Positions 45,721 through 57,009 of a stretch of 64,000 nt of DNA are shown here, in pieces. The stretch spans positions 30,590,009 to 30,654,008 of the forward strand of contig JACMZG010001911.1 in NCBI GenBank assembly GCA_018340805.1, given 5' to 3'. The DNA is from Microvelia longipes (lineage: Eukaryota; Arthropoda; Insecta; Hemiptera; Veliidae). How positions within the stretch are numbered: the stretch's first letter is position 1; each line of letters begins with the position of its first letter. The notes below the pieces were generated by a model. It did no database searches, was not told the DNA's origin, and saw only the letters and a list, made by a program, of their open reading frames with translations. The position numbers were made by a program, and so were the translations under genes.

Positions 45721-46260
45721 ATCAGAGCGGTGGGTTTGAATAGAGTCTGGTTGGGCTAGATAATATGTGCCGCCATGTACGAAGAGTGTGCTTCCTAGAT
45801 AGTTTAGTCTGAACAAACTCTGGGGTGGATTAGTTGAATGAGATTTGAGGGGAAACGCTAATATGACCCTATGGGTGTAAGCGTTAAAAAATAGTATAAT
45901 ATAGATATAAGAGAATTTCTTTAGCTGTGATGAAGATTTATCCAAAGTACATATTACTGTAAGAGTCAAGTAAATGATAGACTGTGGTGAATTAGTATAT
46001 ATGCTTATCTTAATACAAAGAGTTTTATATTTATTAATTTTATAAGAGTTTTCCTACATAGTGTATAGTTTAAATTGATTAAACCACATCTTAATTGAAA
46101 TATATATTTGATGTATTTAATATCTGAGAAGATACTGAACAGTATCTTCTTTTGAATTTCTTTGGTAGTATCAATTATCCAGACAATCCTTTTAGTGTAT
46201 TTATCTATAAACTTGTTACTAGCTTAAGTTCTAGAATGATCATAAATGGAGTCCTTCTTC

Positions 46261-46566
46261 AAGAAAAAAAATAAAGAGTCTCTCCACAGAAAACATTGTC
46301 TATTTACAAATTACGCAAATTGCTTTTGACCTTACAAGAGGCCATCATCAGTGCCGTTGACACAAATTAAAGAAGAATGGGGCTGGATTAAAACATAAAG
46401 AGTTAGTTGCGAGTAAGCATGGACGAGACCAGTGACATACCAGCCCCTTTCTTCTTTAATTTGTGTCAAGTGCACTGATGATGGCCTCTTGTTAGGTCGA
46501 AAGCGCTTTGCGTAATTTGTAAATAAATAATGTTTTCTCTGGATAGACTCTTTATTTTTCTTTTCT
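46261..46566. mobile_element. Foldback element (family D)
   Basis: The arms AAATAAAGAGTCTCTCCACA...GGCCATCATCAGTGC...CAAATTAAAGAAGAA and their inverse surround a unique centre of about 70 bp. The same terminal word AGTCTCTCCAC and internal CATCATCAGTGC recur at 45408-45490, 54015-54158 and, diverged, 59700-59790. Confidence 0.85.
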
Positions 46567-46570
46567 TCTT

Positions 46571-47834
46571 ATTAGCTTGTAAACATAAGCTCGTACAAGT
46601 ATATTTATTTATTTACAAATTAGATTTACAAGGAAAAAACATAGACAAGACAGCTTCTATGAACTAGCTTATTTACATCTCTCAAGAAACTTAAAAATAG
46701 GGTTGTGATCTCAGACTTATTTGTAATCTTTCATATTCAAGCATGGTCATTGTAACAGTTATTTATTACCCAACGCCCCTTCTATAAATTGAATATGCTA
46801 CACACTTGCGTACACTTAAGTATTGCGGCTCAGTATGCCGAGTATAAAACTAGGCGCATAGAAAATTATTTGTGAAATTATTAAAATTTAAATGGCTTAT
46901 TGTAAAAATTAATATTTAATAATTATTGTTAATTTAAAAATAAAATTTGCTAAAGTTTTTATTCAATATTAAATAATTTTTTGGACAATAATATATAACT
47001 TGAATCATTCATTACAATAAAACAGATAAGTATAAATAATTGTTTTAAGTTATTAACTTAATAAATACCTTTGTATGATAAAAATAATATGGTATATGGA
47101 TAGATATGGTACTGATAAGATAGATAATGGTAATAGATATAGTAAAAATTAATACCTTGATACCATATTAAACCCTGTGGAAGTTTTTGCTATCACTAAT
47201 TGTGATGTAAAAAAATATAAAAACTTATTCAATAAATGTTACTCTAAACCCCTGTGGTGTCAATTTAAATAGTGCTTTAGCGACTTTCACCGGGGAGGGG
47301 GCTTATAGTAGATGATTATAATTAAGATGACTTCTGTAATGATAAACTTAAAGATTGTTTAAAAATAATCTTTTACGATTTTTTTTCAGTTATTATCTTT
47401 ATTTTATATATTTAAGGAATTCTTTATATTTCTTTTAAAATAAACGAAAATTATAATTAATGAGGGAAGAGAAGGGAAATAAAATTTTTAACGCATCATC
47501 TAAATCTATCACGTTATATTAAATTGTTAAATCAAGCGAAAATGTAATTTTACTAAGCGGTTTTTAGAGCTACTTGTTCACCTCCTATCTTTAGGCTTTC
47601 ACTGAGGAAAAGGATATGGAAAGGGTTCTGGGAAGGAAACCCCTCGCAGAGGTCCGAAGGTCTAAGGAAATTAATCTTGAAAACCAAGATAGAGAGGAAA
47701 ATATTATGGTCCGTCCAAAATATTGATTATGGTTAGTTAAAGTGAAATATAGAGAATCATAAACTTTTCTATTATCAACTTTGCTGGGTAGTAAAAGTCT
47801 TCAGAAGGTTAATACATACAAAATATATTAAGAA
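46571..47834. other. Intergenic AT-rich
   Basis: Nothing recognised. Confidence 0.5.
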
Positions 47835-48600
47835 GAAACAAGTACCTCCACAAGAGAGCCTTGTTTCTTCTCTATCTTTTCACTTTGCTATTGCTTCATT
47901 ACATTTATATGATATTCTGTTTAATCAAGAAAACGAGTACTTACAGAAGAGGCCTTGTTTCTTCTCTATCTTTTCACTTTGCTATTGCTTCATTACATTT
48001 ATATGATATTCTGTTTAATCAAGAAAACGAGTACTTACAGAAGAGAGCCTTGTTTCTTCTCTATCTTTTCACTTTGCTATTGCTTCATTACATTTATATG
48101 ATATTCTGTTTAATCAAGAAAACAAGTACTTACAGAAGAGAGCCTTGTTTCTTCTTAATTGTTTTACTCTGCCAGCTCTTTATTACAATGATATGATATT
48201 CTGTTCAATAATAAAGAAATATCTTCACAAGATAGCCTTGTTTCTTCTCCATCTTTTCACTCAGCTATTGCTTCATTACATTTATATGATATTCTGTTTA
48301 ATCAAGAAAACGAGTACTTACAGAAGAGAGCCTTGTTTCTTCTCTATCTTTTCACTTTGCTATTGCTTCATTACATTTATATGATATTCTGTTTAATCAA
48401 GAAAACGATTACTTACAGAAGAGAGCTTGTTTCTTCTTAATTGTTTTACTCTGCCAGCTCTTTATTACAATGATATGATATTCTGTTTAATAATAAAGAA
48501 ATATCTTCTCAAGATAGCCTTGTTTCTTCTCTATCTTTTCACTCTCCTAGTGTTTCAATATTATTATATATTCTGTGTGATCTTCAAAAGAGGGCCTTGT
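47835..48600 (+). repeat. About 95-bp tandem repeat, about 8 copies
   Basis: The unit includes GTACTTACAGAAGAGAGCCT, TGTTTCTTCTCTATCTTTTC, ACTTTGCTATTGCTTCATTA and GATATTCTGTTTAATCAAG. Two copies form a second subtype (TAATTGTTTTACTCTGCC), so there is higher-order alternation. The long ORFs here come only from the repeat period. Confidence 0.93.
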
Positions 48601-48904
48601 GTCTCCTTTTGTAATAACGACCTTTATGTGGTAACTTCGTTACTATGTTTTGGAAACAAGAAATATAGTGATAGTAATAAGAGAGAGGTGATAAACCACC
48701 AAGCAAGTTGGCCGCGTTGTTGGGCACTTTTTGCTGACTCTTAGATAAAAGTTGCCTATGCCTTATGAGTCCTAGTGCAGTCATTTTAGCATCTCCTCTG
48801 AAGATCCTTGACTTTACTATACGTTTCTATAGCTTCAACTAAAATCAACACGTGCAAAACATATATTTATTTATAAACTACTATCAAGGGTCCTAAATTT
48901 TGCT

Positions 48905-48922
48905 TAAACCCAGGTTCATTTA
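48905..48922 (-). mobile_element. SINE family 1, copy 2 (distal end, split off)
   Basis: AAACCCAGGTTCATTTA matches the reverse of the end of copy 1 (ATGAACCTGGGTTTA at about 13926-13941). It is separated from the rest of the SINE by the foldback at 48923-49910. Confidence 0.7.
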
Positions 48923-49910
48923 TAGACCAAGAGCCCAGGGGTGTTCTGTTAATAAAAACGTAATACTTTAAACCAAGATTAATTGATCCTTTACATTTTG
49001 CTTATTACAGATCTGCAATTCTGCCGCCTCAAATCCGATGGGTGTGCACACGGGGAGCCATCAAAGTGGTCAAATTTATCACCCAAATTAATAAAAAGTG
49101 TAATGGCTGGAACCGGTCTCAATTTTTCGTAAATACCTTCCTGAACAGGATCTGCAATTCTGCCGACTCTTATCGGATGGGTGTCCCAGGCAGAACGCAC
49201 TTTATAGACCAAGAGTCCAGGGGTGTTTTGTTAATAAAAAGTGTAAAGGCTGGAACCGGTCTCAATTTTTCGTAAATAACTTTCTGAACAAGGATCAGCA
49301 ATTCTGCCGACTCGTATCGGATGGGTGTCCCAGGCAGAGCCTTTGACCCCTAAAGTGCGTTCTGCCTGGGACACCCATCAGATACGAGTCGGCAGAATTG
49401 CAGATCCTTGTTTAGGAAGGTATTTACGAAAATTAAACCCGTTTCGCTATTACACTTTTTATTAACTTCGGTGGTAAATTTGACATGTAGAGTGCGTTCT
49501 GCCTTGGACACCCATCAGATACGAGTCGGCAGAATTGCAGATCCTTGTTTAGGAAGGTATTTACGAAAAATTAAACCCGTTTCCAGCTATTACACTTTTT
49601 ATTAACTTCGGTGGTAAATTTGACATGTAAAGTGCGTTCTGCCTTGGACACCCATCCGATACGAGTCGGCAGAATTGCAGATCCTTGTTCAGGAAGGTAT
49701 TTACGAAAAATTGAGACCGGTTCCAGCCATTACACTTTTTATTAATTTGGGTGCTAAATTTGACCAGTTTGATGGCTCTCCGTGTGCGCACCCATCGGAT
49801 TTGAGGCGGCAGAATTGCAGATCTGTAATAAGCAAAATGTAAAGGATCAATTAATCTTGGTTTAAAGTATTACGTTTTTATTAACAGAACACACCTGGGC
49901 TCTTGGTCTA
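48923..49910. mobile_element. Composite foldback element, 988 bp, inserted in a SINE
   Basis: The outer arms start TAGACCAAGAGCCCAGGGGT and end with the inverse. Inside are repeated units of about 137-140 bp containing AGTGCGTTCTGCC, ACACCCATC, GAGTCGGCAGAATTGCAGAT and TTTACGAAAAATT. There are about two in reverse on the left and three in direct orientation on the right, so the arms are unequal. The flanks are the two halves of a SINE, which fixes the insertion point. No ORF of note. Confidence 0.88.
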
Positions 49911-50106
49911 TTAAGGTTAAGGATGTTTTATGAGTACCTGATTTTGCATAGGCTCGGAACCACCGGCTTAACGTCCCTGTCGAAGGGCGGCACGTAAAAG
50001 GATTTCCATTTCTGGCATAAAAATCTTAGAGCCTCAGACCAGAATCGAACCCGGACTGTCTGGGTGGAAGGCACAAGTGCTAACCATTACACCACCGGGA
50101 CCACCT
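49911..50106 (-). mobile_element. tRNA-derived SINE, family 1, copy 2 (main part)
   Basis: Read on the minus strand: CCGGTGGTGTAATGGTTAGC (A box), CCCAGACAG anticodon arm, B box GGGTTCGATTCTGG, ACGTGCCGCCCTTCGACAGG, GACGTTAAGCCGGTGGTTCC, then CATCCTTAACCTTAA. Its last few bases are found again at 48905-48922, on the far side of a 1-kb foldback inserted into it. Confidence 0.85.
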
Positions 50107-50299
50107 GATAAACAAGAAATATATTAGATTATATATTCTCTTATATTTCGATCACAATAGGCTCAGTGGCATTATTATTGGGATTCGGTTATTTGTGCAT
50201 AAGTCTTTTAAATTATTTTTAATCTTGCAAACTTTCCTTTGCCATGGTATGCACCAATTTAAATTTTTGTTCTTATAAAGATAACTAAGTTATTATATT

Positions 50300-50440
50300 G
50301 TTAAAAATACAGCTGTAAACAATAATATTGGTTGCCTAGCAACTTAATTGTCAACATTAATCAGAAAACTCTAAATATTTTAATATTGACAGTTAAGTTG
50401 CTAGGCAACCAATATTATTGTTTACAGCTGCATTTTTAAC
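50300..50440. mobile_element. Short palindromic element with X-box-like words
   Basis: 141 bp, with arms of about 58 bp (GTTAAAAATACAGCTGTAAA, CAATAATATTGGTTGCC, TAGCAACTTAATTGTCAA) and their inverse around a centre of about 25 bp. Each arm contains GTTGCC-T-AGCAAC (50331-50343, 50397-50409). Confidence 0.85.
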
Positions 50441-51664
50441 ATATATCATGGCATACAATATATCATATAAGAATTTCCAAATATGTTTATGTCCTGTGGT
50501 GCATACGTTGCATAATTAAGTGTAGAGTCCTGCTCACTACTGATTGACCCAAAAAGATAATCGGAGTGGTAGGTAAATAGTTGTCATGACGACCAAAGCT
50601 TTTTTTCATCCGCTAGTTTCTTTTGGAGTTCAATTCATTCGCTCAGTTACTTGTGTGGGAGATTTTTCTTCTTTCGGGAGATTGAGATGATTTTCTTCAT
50701 ATTGCTAATTGCCTTTCCTAGGATGGTAAGAAACAAAACTCTATTGATTGCCATAAGGCGATATTTTATGAACTTAAAGTGACGATTTTAAATAACTGTA
50801 CTATCTTTATTGTGTATTAAGTTATGGCTACCACGTCGTTTTCTAACCAACTCTTTCTAACAACTTTTTAAACCGTAAATTAAGAAACTCAAAAACTTTG
50901 AAAGTATGAAATTTTATTAAGTTAATATTGAGGTCAGCCATACTTTTTGTAGTGTCTCCAGGTAAGACTTAGTTTCATTTATCTTACTAACCCCTAATAC
51001 TAACAAAGTTAAGGTGAATTCTATTTGAATATAAATTGCTCCTCGTACTTACTAGATTAGAGTTAGGATTTGTTCCGAGTCCACAACTATTTTATAGTTT
51101 ATCTTGTGCTGGTTTATCATGTTTTTGTTTCAAGTATAATCATTTTGATATACGTAAGACAATGCAGTTTGTTATGTTTTAGATTTAAAATATTTTATTT
51201 GCTAAATTTTATTCACTATAAATTTAACATTTTGAATGTTTTATTTATTATAAAAGAGTTATGCTTAAACCTTTTCTAAAATACTCTTTCTTTATCCGAC
51301 TCATAAAAAGAAATCTTTTGTAAGGAAACTTGATTATAAGAATTTTAGCAATTGGGGATTATTTTCTCTACAATAGATCTTAATAGCTCAGCTACTAAAA
51401 AGACTGGGATTTGAATGGGCCTTGGGCATCCCCTTTTATTTCTTGCCCACAAAGCATCATTATATAACTTTAGAATGGATTTTGCAGGACCCTGCAATAT
51501 TTTGTTTCTTCTATCTTTTCTTTTTTTGTTAATTGCACCCTAATACACTTTCTTTTCAGGATATTTTACCTTTACAAAATTTTCGAATAAAAAATGTGCT
51601 TATGTGAAGTTAGGGTCATGGAGAGGGTAGAGGTGGGTAATAATTTTTTTGGAAGGCACTGATC

Positions 51665-51667
<3 letters not shown>
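50441..51667. other. Intergenic AT-rich
   Basis: Nothing recognised. Confidence 0.5.

Positions 51668-51725
<58 letters not shown>
51668..51725. repeat. (TA)n microsatellite
   Basis: 58 bp. It abuts family A copy 2. Confidence 0.93.
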
Positions 51726-51727
<2 letters not shown>

Positions 51728-52260
51728 CCTGAACTTGTTGTTTCTGAAATATGTGTAACGTCATTAACCTACATTACTGACCATTAATGAATATGGTCAT
51801 AAATTAACCTACAGTGATGACCTCCTAAACATTTCAAAAAATCACAAATTTTACAAAAGTGTTTGTTCTTTTACAAACTGGATTGGTATTGTAGGCTTGA
51901 TAGCCTATCAAGCCACTAAAACTGATTTAACTTTTATAATAGATGTTGTATTATTCAATGAAAATATACTGATTTGTACTTAATAAAATTACGAAGTTAC
52001 ATTTTATTTTCAGCATTAGTTCTAGTTTTATTGATTGACATATTATAACATGAGGTAAACAAAGCAAATTTGCATTTAAAAATTCGCTTGTATCGTAGCA
52101 CTATGCCACCTATATAAACTAGTAATATGACAAACTCATATAGGACAACGACCATGTTACCGAGAAGCAGCCATAGATAGGCGCGGGAACCGCGAAGCTA
52201 TCCCCAGCGCTGACGTTGCGTAGTGGTTAAGGCGCGAAGCGCCGAGGCCGTGGAGCTGTC
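51726..52260 (+). repeat. Family A repeat, copy 2
   Basis: It directly follows (TA)n. Shared blocks are GTGTAACGTCATTAACC, ACATTTCAAAAAATCACAAA, TTTATTGATTGACATAT, AAAATTCGCTTGTATCGTAG, ACTAGTAATATGACAAACTC and GAGAAGCAGCCATAGATAGG. The end (52195-52260) is GC-rich with palindromic GGCGCGAAGCGCC. TTGCGTAGTGGTTAAGGCG resembles a tRNA-Ser/Leu A box, but no B box follows. Confidence 0.75.
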
Positions 52261-52664
52261 AAGAGACCAAAGGCCTATTGGTTTGCTCTTTAATGATTTT
52301 TAAACATTAATTTATCGGTTTAATAGAATTAACCTTGTATTTATTGTTGACAATTTTAATACATAGTGGTGGTGTTAGTTGGTATTTTTATTCCGGACCC
52401 TTAGCCTTAATTTATTTCGTACAAAATAATTCAAATTTTCTAAAAACTGGATAGTTCTTGTAGGCTCGATAGCCTATCAAGCCTCTAAAACTGATTTAAC
52501 TTTAATAATAGTTGTATTATTTAATGAAAAATTTAAAAAATTATGAAATTTGACTGCGTTTGTGCCAACATAGCACTGTACTCTTTGCTATTTGAAGCAT
52601 TTTTAATGTGCTATTTGGCATCTGTTTTAAATATTGTTTACAACCAAATCCTTACGTTATAATT

Positions 52665-52830
52665 AATGATTAAATTACAATTTCATTTTGATTAATGACA
52701 AGCCCTTAAACAATGAAATTGTAACTTAAGTCGTCTTACGCATCTCATTTGTGATTTATTTTGAGAATTTCGAAGGAAATTCTCAATTTCCTTCGAGGTA
52801 AATCACTAATAAGATGAGATTCTCAATTTC
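52665..52830. repeat. Two adjacent imperfect stem-loops
   Basis: The first pairs TTACAATTTCATT with AATGAAATTGTAA. The second pairs CATCTCATTTGTGATTTA with TAAATCACTAATAAGATGAG, with an inner GAGAATTTCGAAGGAAATTCTC stem. They look like decayed foldbacks. Confidence 0.6.
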
Positions 52831-52927
52831 CAAGGAATTCCAAAGGAAATTCAGTGGGACCTTATTCGTTTTCTCATTAGTTGTTTTGAAGGAGATTTTA
52901 TGGTATAGACTCACCGTGATATTTAAT

Positions 52928-53180
52928 AAAAAAGCACACTATAATTAAAAAATATTAATATATTGTTTACTACAATAGTATAAACAAATTTTAACTGGCC
53001 GGTTTCGACTTTACGTCATCATCAAGGCTGTTCACAGACTCTGATGATCAGTCTTACGTCATCATCAGTCTGTAAACAGCTCTGATGATGACGTAAAGTC
53101 TAAACCGGTCAGTTATAATTTTTTATACTATTGTGGTTGACAATATATTAATTGTTTTTAATTCTAGTGTGTTTTTTTTA
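52928..53180. mobile_element. Foldback element (family E)
   Basis: The arms are about 110 bp (AGCACACTATAATTAAAAA, ACTACAATAGTATAAACAA, GGTTTCGACTTTACGTCATC) and their inverse. The centre contains several copies of GATGATGACGTAAG / CTTACGTCATCATC, itself a tandem of short inverted words. Confidence 0.85.
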
Positions 53181-54014
53181 TATTAAACATCATGGTTGTT
53201 TGTTTTCTAATTATTTTTCATTATTAAAATAATTGCATTGTAATGATTACTATTAAAAATACTCGGGTATTTAGAATGTGAAAATACCATAAATCTTTAT
53301 GTATAGAAAGCGTACAAGAGCTTGGTATTAACCCACACACGTTGTTGATTCAAGGAAAAGACTCTGTAAAATACGTTTTATAAACATACATATTTACCAT
53401 TCTATTGAAAATTCTATTTTATCTATTCCTGTTTCGTGCTTATTTTCTTATTTTATTTCCTTTTATAAATTTGTTTTAGCATTGAAAACAAGTTGAACTT
53501 CTTGAAAGGAAAATATGAAATATTTAGTTATTTCCATCACGTTCTGCTGACCCTAAGACCCTACATTACTTTTTTCCTTTATTGTACACAGCAATTTAGC
53601 TGATATACACAATGTCAGCTATATTGCTGTACTAATCGTTAAACATAAATATGTTATGTAAGGCCTTTTACTATGTTTTATTAATATCGACTTACGAGAT
53701 GGGGTTTCTTTAGAATAGATTGTTGCTTAGAGCAAATATAAATCTAGACCTGGATAAATGAAGATTACTTTATTTCTACACTCCTTTCCATTTTTGGAGT
53801 TCTTAATTTATCTAAATCTAGATTTGGGAAGTTTAATCATTCCAGGATAATCGATACCCTGGTACGAATTCGGATCTATGTCAGTATGATCTTATAACAA
53901 TTTTAGTGGTATTTGGTTGGTTGGATATTATATAAGACCTATTATTTAAATCCTATTTATCTTTAATTATATTTTTTTAATATATCCTTAGAGTGAGCAT
54001 GAATGGAGTTCATT
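53181..54014. other. Intergenic AT-rich
   Basis: It holds the hairpin at 53586-53635 and repeated AAATCTAGA words at about 53735 and 53815. Nothing else recognised. Confidence 0.45.
53586..53635. repeat. Imperfect hairpin
   Basis: TACACAGCAATTTAGCTGA pairs with TCAGCTATATTGCTGTA across a loop of about 11 bases. Confidence 0.65.
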
Positions 54015-54158
54015 ATAATTAATGAAAGAAAAGAAGTCTCTCCACAAAATAAAACTTTATTGGCAAAGCGCATTCAACCTAACCTTTTAGTTATTTTGAA
54101 AGTACTTTGCCAATAAAGTTTTATTTTGTGGAGAGACTTCTTTTCTTTCATTAATTAT
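54015..54158. mobile_element. Foldback with perfect 54-bp arms (family D)
   Basis: The left arm 54015-54068 and right arm 54105-54158 are exact reverse complements over 54 bp (ATAATTAATGAAAG...TATTGGCAAAG). The 36-bp loop contains CATTCAACCTAACC. The arms share AAGTCTCTCCACA with the other family D members. Confidence 0.92.
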
Positions 54159-54412
54159 ATTTTTTAAGGTTTATTACTAATATTCAACGTATCATTACTA
54201 ATTCAAAGTTATCAATTACTCCAAATTTAAAATAGTTTCTTTTTTAACTTCCTCTTTTTACGTATAAAGTAAAAAATTCTAAGTTACAAAGCATTTAAAA
54301 TTTTATGTGAAATTCGAAATACGATTACAGCAGTTCACTAACAATTATTTTCAAGGCTTTTACACGTTTGCATAAGCTTGCTGCTTTAATCTACAGCAAT
54401 ACAAAAATTAAA

Positions 54413-54414
<2 letters not shown>

Positions 54415-54476
<62 letters not shown>

Positions 54477-54482
54477 TATATA

Positions 54483-54528
<46 letters not shown>
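54415..54528. repeat. (TA)n microsatellite
   Basis: About 114 bp with a few slips and two C interruptions. Confidence 0.93.
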
Positions 54529-54531
<3 letters not shown>

Positions 54532-54554
54532 AGGTGATTATTATTAACCTAGGC

Positions 54555-54735
54555 TTTAAATAATCATGACATTCTAAGGACGAGTGAAGCAATTTTTAAG
54601 TCATAACACTTTAGATTTTAAAAATCAGCGCGTTTAGAAACCAGTGTAGCGAGATTTGGATTATTATGACAATCTGAGGCCGAACAAAGGAAGTTCGAAA
54701 TTCCAAGGAAATGTACCGAGGTACCCTGTTCCCGA
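54555..54735 (+). repeat. Family B 3'-end fragment, copy 16
   Basis: It has degenerate GGACGAGTGAAGC and GGCCGAACAAAGGAAG motifs, then GAGGTACCCTGTTCCCGATTTTTTG. Confidence 0.6.
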
Positions 54736-54795
54736 TTTTTTGTTCTATAAGAGGACTTAATAATAATAAAAATGTAACAGATTATTTAGTTTTTT

Positions 54796-54892
54796 CTTAT
54801 ATTATTCTTATCTTATCTTTCTTATTCTTTCTTCTTATTCTTTCTTCTTATTCTTTCTTCTTATTCTTATTCCTTATTCTTATCTTTGTATA
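54796..54892 (+). repeat. (TTCTTCTTATTC)n pyrimidine-rich microsatellite
   Basis: Irregular 11-13-bp units of TTCTT/CTTATT over about 95 bp, nearly pure T/C/A on this strand. Confidence 0.85.
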
Positions 54893-55854
54893 TTTTATAT
54901 TTGACACTTCTTTTGCGGCATAGGAATCCTCTACATGCATGTTCATCTAACTCGTGCAATTGTGCTTAAGACTCCTTATATCCAGAAAATTTTCTGTAAA
55001 AATTATTTGAAAATCGTAATTTTACATACATTCTTACATTCATGCGTTTCTCTGACACAGGAACGATGTGTCGCTATTTTTATTTCTATTTTTATGAATC
55101 GAATTGGTACGTATGTGATAATATGAGGGCTACAAAAAACCTACCACAATGTTAATTTTAATATCTGAAATTCAACTTGAATATAGATGTTTGATTGGCT
55201 TAGCATTTCAATTCGTGACAGAAAAAGTCCCGACATGTATAGATTTGTTTTAGGCGGTCTCTTAACAATCCAGGCTGCTACGTGATGGTGGTGCTCGTCG
55301 CTTTTATGAATGAGTTTGGAATAGAAATTACTATAACAACTGTAATAAATTATAAATAATAAAATTAAATAATATAAATAAAAATATATGCATTTAAATG
55401 ATGTAAATACATACTTTGCATTAGCAGTGCTTTATTTACTAACTAAATGCGACTTTGTTCATTCGTTTTTTTGTATTATTTTTTAGCTGTTCTGTTCATA
55501 AAAAGATGTAATATCTAGATCTAACATACTATCTTTAACATATCTCGTTTGAATTGAAGGAGGGGATTACAACTGATAATAAACAAAATTTACTTTTTAT
55601 AAAAGCTAAAACTATTGACATAAAACTATTATAGATTTTTTAGTTGGACATCTAGACATATCTTGCTCTGATCCTCATCGGCAAAATGTGGAAGTAAAAA
55701 GTGCAATTTGAAATCACATTAAAGTATTAAGCTTAAAAACTTGTTCAAGTTGTGCAGGGCATCACTCGTTCTTCGGGCTTGATTTATTTTCAACCCTTGC
55801 AACAGTCATGAGATTTCAACAGTTATTTAAAGTTTTTAAGAATAATAATCATAT
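54893..55854. other. Intergenic AT-rich
   Basis: Nothing recognised. Confidence 0.5.
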
Positions 55855-56085
55855 AATTTTCCTGTATTATACCGTAGGTATTCAAGAAAGTATTGTATTT
55901 GCATTAAAATTCCTAAACCGAGATATCACTTGAGTCATCTGTTTCAGATGTTTTATTACCTCCTGAGTGTTTTTTACGAAGGTTGTCTGTCTGTATGTGT
56001 GTGTGATGTTATCGTAGCTCCCAATTTGTTAATGCTAGAGAACTAACACTTGGTAAAACAAATCAATTTGGTGTAAATAGTTTAA
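55855..56085 (+). repeat. Family B 5'-part fragment, copy 17
   Basis: TTTTCCTGTATTATACCGTAGG, CTAAACCGAGATATCACTTG, TGTCTGTCTGTATGTGTGTG and TATCGTAGCTCCCAATTTG. It lacks the rest. Confidence 0.7.
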
Positions 56086-56167
56086 GAATTTAGCTCAGGA
56101 AGGAAATACTTAAAGGTTTTTTATGAAGGATGGTCTCCCTGATCGAATATTAACATATATGTTGAGT

Positions 56168-56170
<3 letters not shown>

Positions 56171-56211
<41 letters not shown>

Positions 56212-56220
56212 TATATATAT

Positions 56221-56267
<47 letters not shown>

Positions 56268-56268
56268 T

Positions 56269-56325
<57 letters not shown>

Positions 56326-56345
56326 ATATATATATTATAATATAC
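56171..56345. repeat. Compound (TA)n-(TG)n-(TA)n microsatellite
   Basis: TA arrays on both sides of about 19 TG units (56227-56265). It abuts family A copy 3. Confidence 0.95.
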
Positions 56346-56835
56346 ACATACACATGGTGTGTACGAGATTTTTGTGACCTAATCGTTTTTATGGGACACG
56401 ATTACTTTTAAATGCTTTCTTGGATCGAAATAACCCTTGGTACAAAAATCAACCTTGTTAATGTCCCGAACCCTATCGTTTATAAAATATGTATGACGTC
56501 CCACAAAAATGATCCTAAAACATTTCATAAAATCTTAAATCTTCATTGGCCTGAAATTTGTTACATATATACCACTTTGTATGTGGTTTACAAACATATG
56601 AAGTTTCATTGTGTTATTAGTATTATTTCCGGTTTTATTGATTGACATATATATATGTCATACAAAGCATTATATCATTGATTCTTATAATGAAAACAAA
56701 TCACGTTTCTTGACTAATATATTTGAAAATTCGCTTATATCCTGGCGGTATGCCGCTTATAAATCAGTAATATGACGAACTGTTGAAGTACAACAACCAT
56801 GTGGCCGCGAAGCGGCTACTGGGAGGCGCGAATCT
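56346..56835 (+). repeat. Family A repeat, copy 3
   Basis: It follows a (TA)n/(TG)n array. Shared blocks are CGAAATAACCCTTGGTAC, AAAATCAACCTTGTTAATG, GTATGACGTCCCAC, TTTATTGATTGACATAT, GAAAATTCGCTTATATCC, GTAATATGACGAACTG and GCGAAGCGGCTACTGGGAGG. Confidence 0.75.
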
Positions 56836-57009
56836 GCAAAGAGGAAGAAGTCCTCTTCTTTTTATTGAATGACAAGTATACATTTTTAATAAAAAACGTT
56901 TAGAGTAAAAAAATATTATTGAGTTAATATTTAATACCAGTGTGTCTCTTTATGTAAGATACACGGCTCTCTCAATACAGATACTATATTAACGGTTTTT
57001 GTTCTATCA

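Noticed and set aside
47861..48744. Hydrophobic ORFs (up to 111 residues) resembling a membrane protein
   Set aside because: They are translations of the 95-bp tandem repeat, with no start context, homology or frame conservation.
52195..52260. tRNA-Ser/Leu-derived SINE head (GTAGTGGTTAAGGCG)
   Set aside because: No B box follows, and the stretch is the GC-rich end of family A copy 2.
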